NCBI GenBank assembly: GCA_024234055.1
Contig: JACKOW010000001.1
Span: 908,001-972,000, forward strand
Direction of reading: 5' to 3'
From: Rhodanobacteraceae bacterium
GTDB lineage: Bacteria > Pseudomonadota > Gammaproteobacteria > Xanthomonadales > SZUA-5
Length of the DNA stretch: 64,000 nt
Shown: positions 8,582 through 17,263 of the stretch, piece after piece
Layout of the letters: each line of letters opens with the position of its first letter
Numbering within the stretch: the first letter of the stretch is position 1
Translations under genes and position numbers: made by a program
The notes under the pieces: generated by a model
Databases searched by the model: none
What the model saw: the letters and a program-made list of their open reading frames with translations, nothing else
What the model was told of the DNA's origin: nothing

Positions 8582-9253
8582 ATGCAGAGTCCAGTCATTG
8601 CCCCCTCCATCTTGTCTGCCGATTTCGCCCGGCTGGGCGAGGACACTGCGAAAGTGCTCGCGGCCGGCGCTGACTGGGTGCATTTCGACGTGATGGACAA
8701 CCACTACGTGCCGAACCTGACCATCGGCCCCTTGGTCTGCGAGGCGCTGCGTAAATACGGGATCACTGCACCCATTGATGTGCATCTGATGGTCAAGCCG
8801 GTAGATCGGATCATCCCCGATTTTGCCAAGGCCGGCGCCAGCGTCATCAGCTTTCATCCGGAAGCCAGCGAACATGTGGATCGCACCATTGGCCTGATCC
8901 GCGAACAGGGCCTGCAGGCCGGCCTGGTGTTCAATCCGGCCACGCCGCTGAACTGGCTGGACCATGTCATCGACAAGCTGGACCTGATTCTGATCATGTC
9001 GGTGAACCCGGGCTTCGGCGGCCAGTCCTTCATCCCAGGCGCCCTCGCCAAACTGCGCGAAGCACGCCAGCGCATCAGCGCCAGCGGTCGCGCGATTCGC
9101 CTGGAAGTCGATGGCGGGGTCAAGGTCGACAACATCCGCGCCATCGCCCAGGCCGGCGCCGACACCTTCGTCGCCGGCTCCGCCATCTTCAACGCACCCG
9201 ACTACACTGCGACCATCGCCCAGATGCGCGCCGAGATTGCCGCTGCGTTTTGA
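8582..9253 (+). CDS. rpe: Ribulose-phosphate 3-epimerase
   Basis: A 223-residue TIM-barrel enzyme interconverting ribulose-5-phosphate and xylulose-5-phosphate in the pentose phosphate pathway. Motifs: IAPSILSADFARLGED at the start, HFDVMDNHYVPNLTIGP with metal-binding His and Asp, DVHLMV, MSVNPGFGGQ and EVDGGV (second catalytic Asp). The ATG at 8582 follows an AGGAG site; longer in-frame readings upstream have no homology. Unlike the arrangement in many gammaproteobacteria, no gph or trpE follows; a repeat pair does. Confidence 0.95.
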   Translation: MQSPVIAPSILSADFARLGEDTAKVLAAGADWVHFDVMDNHYVPNLTIGPLVCEALRKYGITAPIDVHLMVKPVDRIIPDFAKAGASVISFHPEASEHVDRTIGLIREQGLQAGLVFNPATPLNWLDHVIDKLDLILIMSVNPGFGGQSFIPGALAKLREARQRISASGRAIRLEVDGGVKVDNIRAIAQAGADTFVAGSAIFNAPDYTATIAQMRAEIAAAF

Positions 9254-9270
9254 TTTGGAGGAAACGCTGT

Positions 9271-9494
9271 TCAACGCGGAGAGCGCAGAGATACGCGGAG
9301 AACGCTGAGAAGAGCACTGGCATTCAAGGAATGCCGTGACGGCGGAGCGCAGGCGCGCGAGTATCGTTGCCGACGTTTCCTCCTTCAGATGATTGGACTG
9401 CAGGCACAATCCCGCGCCTTGTGGCATTCCACAAGTCAACCACTTCAGCTTCTCTCCGCGTTCTCCGCGCCTCTCCGCGTTCTCGGCGTTGAGG
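9271..9494. repeat. Inverted short-tandem arrays (unit about AACGCGGAG), second copy
   Basis: Left array 9271-9312 (TTCAACGCGGAGAGCGCAGA and onward) and right array 9448-9494 are reverse complements built of the same 9-bp word as at 3931-4274. The roughly 135-bp core between them is unlike the core of the first copy. The remaining bases to 9625 show no gene. Confidence 0.8.
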
Positions 9495-9625
9495 CTCTGC
9501 GCCCAATCTCGCGCAGCAGTCTGCGGGCACCATCGGGCAAATCGCGGACAAGGGGCGGCCGGCGCTTGCCGAAGTCCGGCCCCGAGGCCTACCGTTCGCC
9601 CGTGCCCACCTGACCTAGAAGATCC

Positions 9626-10315
9626 ATGGCCCGACAGATCGCGATCGTCGAAGATGAACCCGCCATTCGCGCCAACTACGCCGATGCGCTGAAGCGTTAT
9701 GGCTACGAAGTGCAGACCTTTGCCTCACGCACCCAGGCCTCCACGGCTTTTGCACTACGCATGCCCGATCTGGTGCTGATCGATATTGGTCTGGGCGATG
9801 AACCGGAAGGCGGCTTCGAGCTGTGCCGGGAACTGCGCCAGCGTTCGACGGCCTTGCCGATCATCTTTCTGACCGCCCGCGATGCCGATCTGGACATCAT
9901 CTCCGGCTTGCGTCTGGGCGCCGATGACTATCTGACCAAGGACATCAGCCTGCAGCATCTGCTGGCGCGCATCGTCTCGCTGTTCCGTCGGGTCGAGGCC
10001 CTGAGCCTGCCCACCGGCAAGGATCAGCTGCTGGAGCACGGCCACCTCAAGCTGGAAGGCGACCGCATGCGCGTGACCTGGAAGGACATCGAGGTGCCGC
10101 TGACGGTGACTGAATTCTGGATCGTGCACGCGATGGCCCGCTATCCCGGCCACGTCAAGAATCGCGATCAGCTGATGAGCGCCGCGCAGGTGGTCGTCGA
10201 TGAAGCCACCATCACCAGCCACATCAAGCGCATCCGCAAGAAATTCGTCGCCGTCGACAAGGAATTCGACGCCGTCGACACGATGCACGGTGTCGGCTAC
10301 CGCTGGCGCGCGTAA
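9626..10315 (+). CDS. OmpR-type response regulator of the proteobacterial dedicated sortase system type
   Basis: A 229-residue two-component regulator: receiver domain (residues 1-120) with acidic pocket E9-D10-E11, phosphoacceptor D53 in LIDIGLGD and conserved TAR and DDYLTKD, then a winged-helix DNA-binding domain ending HGVGYRW. The long continuous resemblance (ASR near residue 34, GDEPEGGFELCRELR, LTVTEFWIVHAMARYPGHVK, TITSHIKRIRKKF) matches the group known as proteobacterial dedicated sortase system response regulator (TIGR03787, PdsR-like). Its usual partners, a histidine kinase, sortase and sortase target, are not adjacent, so it is an orphan here. Assignment is from remembered family consensus. 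Confidence 0.8.
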   Translation: MARQIAIVEDEPAIRANYADALKRYGYEVQTFASRTQASTAFALRMPDLVLIDIGLGDEPEGGFELCRELRQRSTALPIIFLTARDADLDIISGLRLGADDYLTKDISLQHLLARIVSLFRRVEALSLPTGKDQLLEHGHLKLEGDRMRVTWKDIEVPLTVTEFWIVHAMARYPGHVKNRDQLMSAAQVVVDEATITSHIKRIRKKFVAVDKEFDAVDTMHGVGYRWRA

Positions 10316-10427
10316 GGCCGAACCGGCCCGCGACAGGGGTCGGCTTTCGCGAGCGCATTCGCGGGCGGATTCCGCCGGGCCATCTGGACGCAAGACTGAG
10401 CGTTGAATCGCTTGCGGCGATTCCCGT

Positions 10428-11318
10428 CTACGGGGTCGGGAGAAAACGGAATTCGAAAGCGACGGCTTCCCGTCCGGGGTCGTTGACCTCGAAGACCAGG
10501 GGTGCGGTCGCGCCCGCGGGAAATCCTCGGCTGATGCTTTCCGCTTCAGCCAGATATTCCTCGGGCCGAAAACGCCGGCTGGCGATCGCGCGTTCACCCA
10601 GATCCGACAGGGTGACTTCAACCACCGGGAAGCGCTGGGTGAAAGCGGCATCGTTGACCATGCTGGCGCTGATCAGCAGGGCCTTGGGCGCATCAGGGTG
10701 CGGGCGTACCTCGCGACTCACCAGTCGAATTTCGTCCACCGCCGTGCGCATCGGCAAACGGCAGTTGAACTGTTCGCAGGCGCGATCCAGCAGCGGACGT
10801 ACGCGGTCGTCCTCCAGCAGGCGTTCGCGTTCGGCATAGCCGATCTGCCCGCCGAGTGTCAGCGCCAGGATGAAACTGCCAAACCACCAACGGCCATTGC
10901 CGCTCCTGGGCGTGCCGGCAGGCTTGCGACTGGGTCCAGCAATGTGCGCCGGAATGCGCATTTCCGGGACGGTGTCCGGGGCCGGCATGCCGCGACCGCG
11001 GTGGGCGCGGTCATGGGCAATCCATTCCCCGGGCAGACGCGGTTCACGGCGTCCGCCGGTGGCTGGTATGTCGCCTTCGAACAGGGCCGGCTGGCGTGGT
11101 GCCGGACGCATGGCCGGCAGCGCCAGCACCACGGGGGTATCGCTGGCCTCGACCTCGGGCAATTCCTGGAAGGGCGTCTCCGGCAACTGATCGACCAAGC
11201 GATCCAGTCCATCGAACACCTCCCCGCAATGCCCGCAACGGAACTGCCCACGCGCACGCGCCAGCGACGCCGCCTGCAGGCGGTAGACGGTATGGCAGCG
11301 TAGGCATTGGGTGTACAT
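10428..11318 (-). CDS. Zinc-ribbon DUF3426 membrane protein
   Basis: A 296-residue protein with an N-terminal MJ0042-type zinc ribbon (CLRCHTVYRL ... CGHCGEVFDGL, residues 4-35), a long proline-rich linker, one membrane helix (about residues 147-163, FGSFILALTLGGQIGYA) and a C-terminal DUF3426 domain (periplasmic) with LLISASMVNDAAFTQRFPVV and the PEEYL segment. The ATG at 11318 is the family start. In many proteobacteria this family is encoded immediately downstream of prmA; here prmA lies about 3 kb away, separated by the propeller gene and the transposase remnant, which suggests an insertion between them. Confidence 0.85.
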   Translation of the reverse strand: MYTQCLRCHTVYRLQAASLARARGQFRCGHCGEVFDGLDRLVDQLPETPFQELPEVEASDTPVVLALPAMRPAPRQPALFEGDIPATGGRREPRLPGEWIAHDRAHRGRGMPAPDTVPEMRIPAHIAGPSRKPAGTPRSGNGRWWFGSFILALTLGGQIGYAERERLLEDDRVRPLLDRACEQFNCRLPMRTAVDEIRLVSREVRPHPDAPKALLISASMVNDAAFTQRFPVVEVTLSDLGERAIASRRFRPEEYLAEAESISRGFPAGATAPLVFEVNDPGREAVAFEFRFLPTP

Positions 11319-11738
11319 GGGCACAGAGCATAGCCGCTGCACGGTGCTGGAGAGGGGAAAAGCGGAGGCAGGGTTTGGGTGGGGCTGGCGGCCGACCCGA
11401 TGCGGCGCAGTTGTTTCCTGCAGACCTCGGATACCGAGGTGTAATCGGCATCGCCAAAGCTCCAAGAGTAGTTGCAGGGCAGCTTGCGATCGACCCCCTC
11501 AACCGCTGCCCCGATACCTACTTCCCGGAGAATCGACGTGAGCGTCGCAAACCGTTTCCATTCGAGTGATGCTATTTCAGTGACGGTTCTGGCACCGGCC
11601 CTGATTGCCGGCAGCCCGGTGATGGCTGCCGCACGCTTCAATCCCGTGTGTAGCAATCGCACGATCGAAGGTATCTACGGCATCCAGATCCAAGGCACGC
11701 GGCAGGTACCGGAGAACCTTGGCGGTGGCACCGAAACC
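11319..11738. other. Gap with no intact gene upstream of the transposase remnant
   Basis: Open frames here are short and unlike known proteins. The segment from about 11472 is in frame with the transposase fragment, but the part before 11739 shows no clear family resemblance. The region was probably brought in, or scrambled, together with the remnant. Confidence 0.5.
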
Positions 11739-11876
11739 CTGTGGCGCACCTATATGCAGCTCACCGACGTCGAGTCTGCCTTTCGTTCCCTCAAGTCCGA
11801 GCTTGGCCTGCGACCGATCCATCATCAGCTCGATCAACGCTGCAAAGCACAGCTTTGGATCTCGATACTCGCCTAG
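11739..11876 (+). pseudogene. Transposase fragment, IS1634-type DDE domain end
   Basis: The translated stretch LWRTYMQLTDVESAFRSLKS followed by ELGLRPIHHQL matches the conserved region around the catalytic glutamate near the C-terminus of IS1634-family transposases. It is only 46 residues long, ends at a stop where the full protein would continue, and has no recognisable N-terminal two thirds. No terminal inverted repeats were found. This is a decayed remnant, not a functional insertion sequence. Confidence 0.75.
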
Positions 11877-12170
11877 TAGGTCGCCGGTGATTCCGGGCGG
11901 AAACCGATTTGTAGTGCCACACCTGAAATCGTTCGACCACAAGCCATTGAATGTAAAAGTGTTCTCGAAAGTGGTGGCGAAGTTGGGCCAGCGATGGCGG
12001 GTTGATCGACTCGATGGGCCAATCGTGCGGGAATTCGAGCAACCATTCGACTAGATTGCCGCGAATCTGATACAATTGTAACTTGCTGTCTGGTACACCC
12101 ACTAGGCTTGCCGGCACCGTTTGCTGGCCTGCAATCGCGCGTCGCATTTATTCAATGAGTCTGGGCCCAC

Positions 12171-14411
12171 ATGAACTTACATAGACCCTACAACGCGCGT
12201 CGAATCCTGATGCTCGCTTTCGCCCTCCTCCTGGCCGGAATCTGCTCTCCGCTGAGCGCAGTTTCACTGCAGGACAATGGAAGTTGGGCGGTCTTCCCGG
12301 GAATCACTCAGGGCTGCAATGGTCGGGTGATGTCGATGGCACAGGCTCCGGACGGGCGAATAACCGTCGCCGGCGCCTTCACCAATTGCGGTGGCGTCAG
12401 CGTCAACAACATTGCGATGTACGATCCCGGCAGTCATCACTGGAGCGCCCTGGGCGGCGGCATTACGGCGATTCCGGGCAGCTTTGTGGAGATCCATGCG
12501 CTGGCCTGGTTCCAGGGCAGCTTGTACGCGGGTGGGGAGTTCACACACGCTGGCGGAATCAGCGCCCCTGATTTCGCACGTTGGGATGGCGTGAACTGGA
12601 GCAGCATGGGGCTTGGCGGTATAGGCACCACGACCTATGCGCTCGCCGCCACCGCTACTCATCTTTACGCCGGCGGCTCCTTTGACACCATTGGCGGCGT
12701 CACGGCTTACGGGCTTGCACGCTGGGATGGGAATGCCTGGGAAGCGCTTGGTGCGGACACACGAAATTTCCAGGGTGGCGTACGTGCAATCGCCGTCAAT
12801 GGAAACGATGTGTACGTTGGCGGTGTTTTTGAATCGGGTGGAATTGGTTCAACCGCCAATCGCGTGGCAGTTTGGAATGGAAGTGCCTGGAGCACGCTCG
12901 GCAGTGGCGGCAACAATGGGGTCGGAGGACCGGTGTATGCTCTGGCCTTGTACGGTGGCGAACTCTACGCTGGCGGGCAATTCACCACTGCAGGTGGGGC
13001 TCCGGCGCGCAACATCGCACGATGGAACGGAAGTGGCTGGTCCAGCCTCGCGGGCAGCAGCGGCGATGGCGTCAGCTCTCAGGTGAGGGCACTCGCTATC
13101 AGTGATGGGCAGTTGGTGGTCGGAGGCTATTTCACTCAAGCAGCGGGGAACCCCGCGTTCCACTTGGCCCGTTGGAACGGTTCATCCTGGAGCAGCTTCT
13201 CAAGTGAAATCGGCGGCGGTGGCGTGGATACGTTGCTGCAATCTGGAATCGCTCTTTACGTCGGGGGGTTTCATCGAAGCGCCGGTGGGATTGCTGCGGA
13301 CCACATCGCCAGGTGGGACCTCGGCGGCTGGAGTGCGCTGGGCTCGCCGCGTACGGCTGCCAACGGCGTCAATGGTCCCGTGGGCGCCATAGCCACCATC
13401 GGATCACGCGTCTTCCTTTGCGGCGGGTTCACGGAAGCGGGATCCGAACCCATCAGCAACCTCGTCCAGTTGAATGGTGGTGCCTGGATCGACATGGGCT
13501 CGGGACAGTCTCAGGCCACGCTCACGCTTCTGGCTGATGGCAGTGATCTGTACGCGGCCGGCTACTTCGGTGGTATCGGCGGCACCATCGCAAACAAGGT
13601 GGCGCGCTGGGACGGCATTGGTTGGCATCCGCTGGGGGATGGAATCGGCACGTTGTTCAGTTCGAATGACGCAGTCTTCGCACTCGAATTCTTCAACGGC
13701 GAACTCTATGCCGGGGGGAGTTTCACGCTGGCAGGAGGCCAAACTGCGGCGAATCTGGCCCGCTGGAATGGGAATTCCTGGACCCCCTTGTTCGTCGGTA
13801 CATTTGGCAACCGTCAGCACGCAGTGTATGCGCTCAAGGCGGTCGGTGGATATCTGTATGTAGGAGGAGAGTTTCCCTCAGCCGGAGGGGTGCCTGCGCG
13901 GAACGTTGCGCGTTTCGATGGCGTGAACTGGAGCGCACTCTCGGGGCTCGGCGGCGAAGGTGTGGACGCCCCGGTGGCAGCTATTCAAGCCTTTGGTTCC
14001 GACGTATATGTGGGTGGGAGCTTCACAGAAGTCGCAGGATCCCCGATCGCATACCTCGCGCGTTGGGATGGCGGCGCCTGGCATGCGCTGGGTACGGGGA
14101 TCGATACCGCGTCGAGAAATGGAGTGTATGCGCTCTATGCGCATCAGGGCTCACTTTACGTGGGTGGTACTTTTGCCACCGCTGGCGGCACGGTTCTCAA
14201 CAATATCGCGCGTTGGAGTGCGGGCAGTTGGAACGCGCTCTCGGCCTCAGGGATCATCGGTGTGGATGGCAGCGTGGGGTCCCTTGCAATGACCAACAGC
14301 GTCCTGCATGTGGGTGGCACCTTCCACCTGGCAGGTGGTCAAGTGTCGGATCACTACGCGCAATGGATGATTCCAGAATTGCCTATCTTCTCAAGTGGGT
14401 TCGAGAACTGA
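12171..14411 (+). CDS. Secreted beta-propeller-type repeat protein
   Basis: A 746-residue exported protein. The signal peptide is RRILMLAFALLLAGICSPLSA (residues about 10-30). The rest consists of about 14 imperfect repeats of roughly 45-55 residues, each with an LYVGGxFTxAGG strand pair followed by IARWDGxxWSALG. This resembles kelch-like or DUF5122-type propeller repeats; 14 blades could form two seven-bladed propellers, which is inference. It ends IFSSGFEN, a tail also seen on the haem protein at 41033. There is no enzyme motif. A weak -10-like TACAAT lies at 12071. The gene sits next to the transposase remnant and interrupts the usual prmA-DUF3426 proximity. Confidence 0.8.
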   Translation: MNLHRPYNARRILMLAFALLLAGICSPLSAVSLQDNGSWAVFPGITQGCNGRVMSMAQAPDGRITVAGAFTNCGGVSVNNIAMYDPGSHHWSALGGGITAIPGSFVEIHALAWFQGSLYAGGEFTHAGGISAPDFARWDGVNWSSMGLGGIGTTTYALAATATHLYAGGSFDTIGGVTAYGLARWDGNAWEALGADTRNFQGGVRAIAVNGNDVYVGGVFESGGIGSTANRVAVWNGSAWSTLGSGGNNGVGGPVYALALYGGELYAGGQFTTAGGAPARNIARWNGSGWSSLAGSSGDGVSSQVRALAISDGQLVVGGYFTQAAGNPAFHLARWNGSSWSSFSSEIGGGGVDTLLQSGIALYVGGFHRSAGGIAADHIARWDLGGWSALGSPRTAANGVNGPVGAIATIGSRVFLCGGFTEAGSEPISNLVQLNGGAWIDMGSGQSQATLTLLADGSDLYAAGYFGGIGGTIANKVARWDGIGWHPLGDGIGTLFSSNDAVFALEFFNGELYAGGSFTLAGGQTAANLARWNGNSWTPLFVGTFGNRQHAVYALKAVGGYLYVGGEFPSAGGVPARNVARFDGVNWSALSGLGGEGVDAPVAAIQAFGSDVYVGGSFTEVAGSPIAYLARWDGGAWHALGTGIDTASRNGVYALYAHQGSLYVGGTFATAGGTVLNNIARWSAGSWNALSASGIIGVDGSVGSLAMTNSVLHVGGTFHLAGGQVSDHYAQWMIPELPIFSSGFEN

Positions 14412-14480
14412 GCTCTGGGTTTCCGTCCAACGTTGTGCAAGGGGGATGGCCAAGGCAGACATTCAGCGACTGGCCTTGCC

Positions 14481-15362
14481 TCAGCGCCGAATCGCCGTGA
14501 CCCGAATCCAGTCTTCGCGCTGGGCCACTTCGAAATGATCGAAGTACTCGCGGTAGCGGGCGATGAACTCGACCTCCTGGCCCTTGAGCATGCCGGAGAA
14601 GGCGGCGGCGCCGCCGGATTTGACGGTACCGGCGATGCGTTCGGCCAGTTCCAGCAGCGGATTCAGCAGGATATTGGCCACCAGGCGGTCGCAGGCCGGT
14701 GGCAGCGCGTGTTTGGGTGAGAGCAGCGTGAGCTGGTCCAGCACCTGATTGCGCTGTGCATTTTCGTGCGACGCGACCAGTGCTTGCGGGTCGTTGTCCA
14801 GGCCAAAGGCGTGGCCGGCACCCAGGCGCAGCGCGGCTACCGCCAGCACGCCGGAACCGCAGCCGTAGTCGAACAGCGACTCGCCCTTCCAGCTCAGCCC
14901 ATCCAGCCACTCCAGGCACAGTGCGGTGGTTGGATGGGTGCCTGTGCCGAAAGCCAGGCCGGGATCCAGGCGCACGATCACCAGATCGTCATTGGCCGGC
15001 GGCTCGACAGTGGTCGGATAGATCCACAGGCGTTTGCCGAAGAGCATGGGTTGGTAGTGGTCCATCCAGGCCCGGGTCCAGTCGCGGTCATCGAGGCGCG
15101 CGAAGCGCGCGCTGCGCATGACGTCTTCAGGCAGCTGTCCATCCAGCGCCACCAGCAGTTCCAGCGGATCACGCTCCACCGGAAACAGCGCCTGCAGCTG
15201 CAGTTGCGGCCACAGCGGAGTTTCCCCCGGCGCCGGTTCCAGCACCGGATTGTCCTCGGCATCGGTCAGCGTCTGCGCCAGCGCGCCAGCCGCATCCAGG
15301 GCCGCTTCCACGCTGGCGTGGTCGGAAGATTCAAGTCGCAGGTGCAGTTCTAGCCAGGGCAT
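14481..15362 (-). CDS. prmA: Ribosomal protein L11 methyltransferase
   Basis: A 293-residue SAM-dependent enzyme that trimethylates ribosomal protein L11. An N-terminal substrate-recognition domain (MPWLELHLRL onward) precedes the class I methyltransferase domain with the SAM loop LFDYGCGSGVLAVAAL, GLDNDPQAL and the catalytic-site VANILLNPL motif. The upstream signature DPGLAFGTGTHPTT is diagnostic for PrmA. The ATG at 15362 is the family start. It is the last gene of the aroQ-accB-accC-prmA cluster, separated from accC by a duplicated repeat. Confidence 0.95.
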   Translation of the reverse strand: MPWLELHLRLESSDHASVEAALDAAGALAQTLTDAEDNPVLEPAPGETPLWPQLQLQALFPVERDPLELLVALDGQLPEDVMRSARFARLDDRDWTRAWMDHYQPMLFGKRLWIYPTTVEPPANDDLVIVRLDPGLAFGTGTHPTTALCLEWLDGLSWKGESLFDYGCGSGVLAVAALRLGAGHAFGLDNDPQALVASHENAQRNQVLDQLTLLSPKHALPPACDRLVANILLNPLLELAERIAGTVKSGGAAAFSGMLKGQEVEFIARYREYFDHFEVAQREDWIRVTAIRR

Positions 15363-15413
15363 GGGGGGTCTGTGGGTGGTGGTGGTGGTGCCGCGCTGGC
15401 AGCAGCGGGCTGT

Positions 15414-15659
15414 GTGCAGAGTCAAACGTAAAACGTAAAACGTCAACAAGAGCCAAAGGCCACGGCTTCCGGCTTCAAATCGACGTTTCACATTTCACGT
15501 CTTACTGCCTCGTTGGTTCTGACGGGGCGTGGCGGGATTGTCGCGTTGGAGCGAATGAAGACGTGCACAGAGTCAAACGTCAAACGTAAAACGTCAATCA
15601 CAGCCAAAGGCTGCGGGCTTCCGGCTTTGAATTGACGTTTCACATTTCACGTTTTACTG
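15414..15659. repeat. Direct duplication of a palindromic AAACGTAAAACGT array element
   Basis: Copy 1 (15414-15506) and copy 2 (15563-15659) are about 80-90 percent alike. Each has a left array of the 7-bp word AAACGTA and a right array of its reverse complement (TTGACGTTTCACATTTCACG), around a core with AGCCAAAGGC and CTTCCGGCTT. Two complete elements therefore stand in tandem in the 305-bp gap between prmA and accC. A related AAACGTGAAAGG array lies at 18964. Confidence 0.85.
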
Positions 15660-15667
15660 ATCTCAGC

Positions 15668-17017
15668 TCACTTCCGCGCCTCCGCCAGCCGCCGCTCCAG
15701 ATAGTGGATGTTGAAGCCACCGACCTGGAACATCTGGTCGAGCATGTTCGATTGCTGCAGCGGGATGTTGCTCTTGATGCCGTCGATGACCAATTCGCTC
15801 AGGGCCACGCGCATGCGGGCGATGGCGGTGGCGCGATCGGGGCCATGGGCGATCAGCTTGGCGATCATGGCATCGTAGTTCGGCGGAATGCGGTAGCCGT
15901 CATACAGATGCGTTTCCATGCGGATGCCTGGACCGCCGGGCGGGTGGTAGCGGGTGACGGTGCCGGGCGAGGGCATGAAGGTGTTCGGGTCTTCGGCATT
16001 GATGCGGCACTCGATGGCATGCCCGCGCAGCACGATGTCCGATTGCTGGTAGCGCAGCTTTTCACCGGAGGCGATGCGGATCTGCTCGGTGACCAGATCG
16101 ACGCCCGTGACCATTTCGGTGACCGGATGCTCGACCTGGATGCGGGTGTTCATTTCGATGAAATAGAACTTGCCGCGCTCGTACAGGAACTCGAAGGTGC
16201 CGGCGCCGCGATAGCCGATGCGCTTGCAGGCCTCAACACAGACGGCGCCGATCTCGGCCCGTTGCTTCTCGGAAATGCCGGGCGCCGGCGCTTCCTCGAT
16301 CACCTTCTGGTGCCGGCGCTGCATCGAGCAGTCACGCTCACCCAGATGGATGGCATTGCCCTGGCCGTCGGCCAGTACCTGGATTTCGATGTGGCGCGGG
16401 TTCTCGAGAAATTTCTCCAGGTACACCTGATCGTTGCTGAAGGCCGACTTGGCTTCGCTGCGGGTCATGGCCACCGCGTTCAGCAGCGCCATCTCGGTGT
16501 GAACCACGCGCATGCCGCGTCCGCCGCCGCCACCGGAAGCCTTGATGATGACCGGATAGCCGATGTCCTTGGCGATGCGGGCGTTTTCGGCCGCGTCGTC
16601 CGTCAGCGGAGCGCCCGATCCCGGCACGCAGGGAACGCCGGCTTCCTTCATCGCGGTGATGGCCGATACCTTGTCGCCCATCAGACGAATGGTCTCCGGC
16701 CGGGGTCCAATGAACACGAAGCCCGATTCCTCCACGCGCTCGGCAAAGTCTGCGTTCTCGGACAGAAATCCGTAGCCCGGGTGGATGCCCTGTGCGTCGG
16801 TCACCTCGGCCGCTGCGATCAGTGCCGGAATATTGAGATAGCTGTCCTTGGGCGCGGGCGGGCCGATGCAGACCGACTCATCGGCCATGGCCACATGCTT
16901 GAGGTTGCGATCCACCGTGGAGTGCACCGCCACGGTCTTGATCCCCAGCGCCTGGCAGGAGCGCAGCACCCGCAGCGCAATCTCGCCACGGTTGGCGATG
17001 ACGATTTTTTCAAGCAT
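15668..17017 (-). CDS. accC: Acetyl-CoA carboxylase, biotin carboxylase subunit
   Basis: A 449-residue ATP-grasp enzyme that carboxylates the biotin of AccB with bicarbonate and ATP, the first step of fatty-acid synthesis. Visible: the N-terminal IVIANRGEIALRVLRSCQ, the glycine-rich ATP loop SGGGGGRGMRVV, EKFLENPRHIEIQVL, the metal-binding ERDCSMQRRHQKVIEEAPAP and EMNTRIQVEHPVTEMVTG. Length is standard. It lies 246 bases downstream of accB, an unusually large gap for this pair, filled by inverted heptamer arrays. Confidence 0.97.
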   Translation of the reverse strand: MLEKIVIANRGEIALRVLRSCQALGIKTVAVHSTVDRNLKHVAMADESVCIGPPAPKDSYLNIPALIAAAEVTDAQGIHPGYGFLSENADFAERVEESGFVFIGPRPETIRLMGDKVSAITAMKEAGVPCVPGSGAPLTDDAAENARIAKDIGYPVIIKASGGGGGRGMRVVHTEMALLNAVAMTRSEAKSAFSNDQVYLEKFLENPRHIEIQVLADGQGNAIHLGERDCSMQRRHQKVIEEAPAPGISEKQRAEIGAVCVEACKRIGYRGAGTFEFLYERGKFYFIEMNTRIQVEHPVTEMVTGVDLVTEQIRIASGEKLRYQQSDIVLRGHAIECRINAEDPNTFMPSPGTVTRYHPPGGPGIRMETHLYDGYRIPPNYDAMIAKLIAHGPDRATAIARMRVALSELVIDGIKSNIPLQQSNMLDQMFQVGGFNIHYLERRLAEARK

Positions 17018-17056
17018 GGGTCGTGCTCCGAGAAGGCTCTAGGCTACGTCCGATGC

Positions 17057-17254
17057 CGGGACTCGGGACTTGGGACTCGGGACTCGGAAAAGCCGAGTCG
17101 CGGGAGATGCGTGACCCGGTAGGGCGCCGCGGACATGTCAGAGCGGAGGTTTGCATGCTGATGGGTAGGCAGTAGCTGATGGTCGTGATTTTCTGGTTTT
17201 GGGTCGAGTTGACGTGTCGACGCCGAGTCCCGAGTCCCGAGTCCCGAGTCCCGC
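17057..17254. repeat. Inverted heptamer arrays (GGGACTC) between accB and accC
   Basis: Left array 17057-17088 has about four copies of GGGACTC and right array 17223-17254 has four copies of the complement GAGTCCC. The two arms can pair over roughly 30 bp, enclosing about 135 bases. Because accB and accC are transcribed together leftward, the structure would be part of their mRNA. Confidence 0.85.
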
Positions 17255-17263
17255 AGAAAAAGC

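Noticed and set aside
9626..10315. Identification of the response regulator as PhoB, given the nearby pst operon
   Set aside because: The sequence matches the sortase-system regulator group more closely and no phoR is next to it.
12046..12076. Promoter TTCGAC-19-TACAAT before the propeller gene
   Set aside because: Weak -35 and a 19-bp spacer; not strong enough to list.
11472..12150. A complete insertion sequence
   Set aside because: Only about 46 transposase residues are recognisable and no terminal repeats or target duplication could be found.
15632..17122. 496-residue open frame on the + strand opposite accC
   Set aside because: It is the antisense shadow of a high-GC gene; accC is unmistakable by motif on the other strand.
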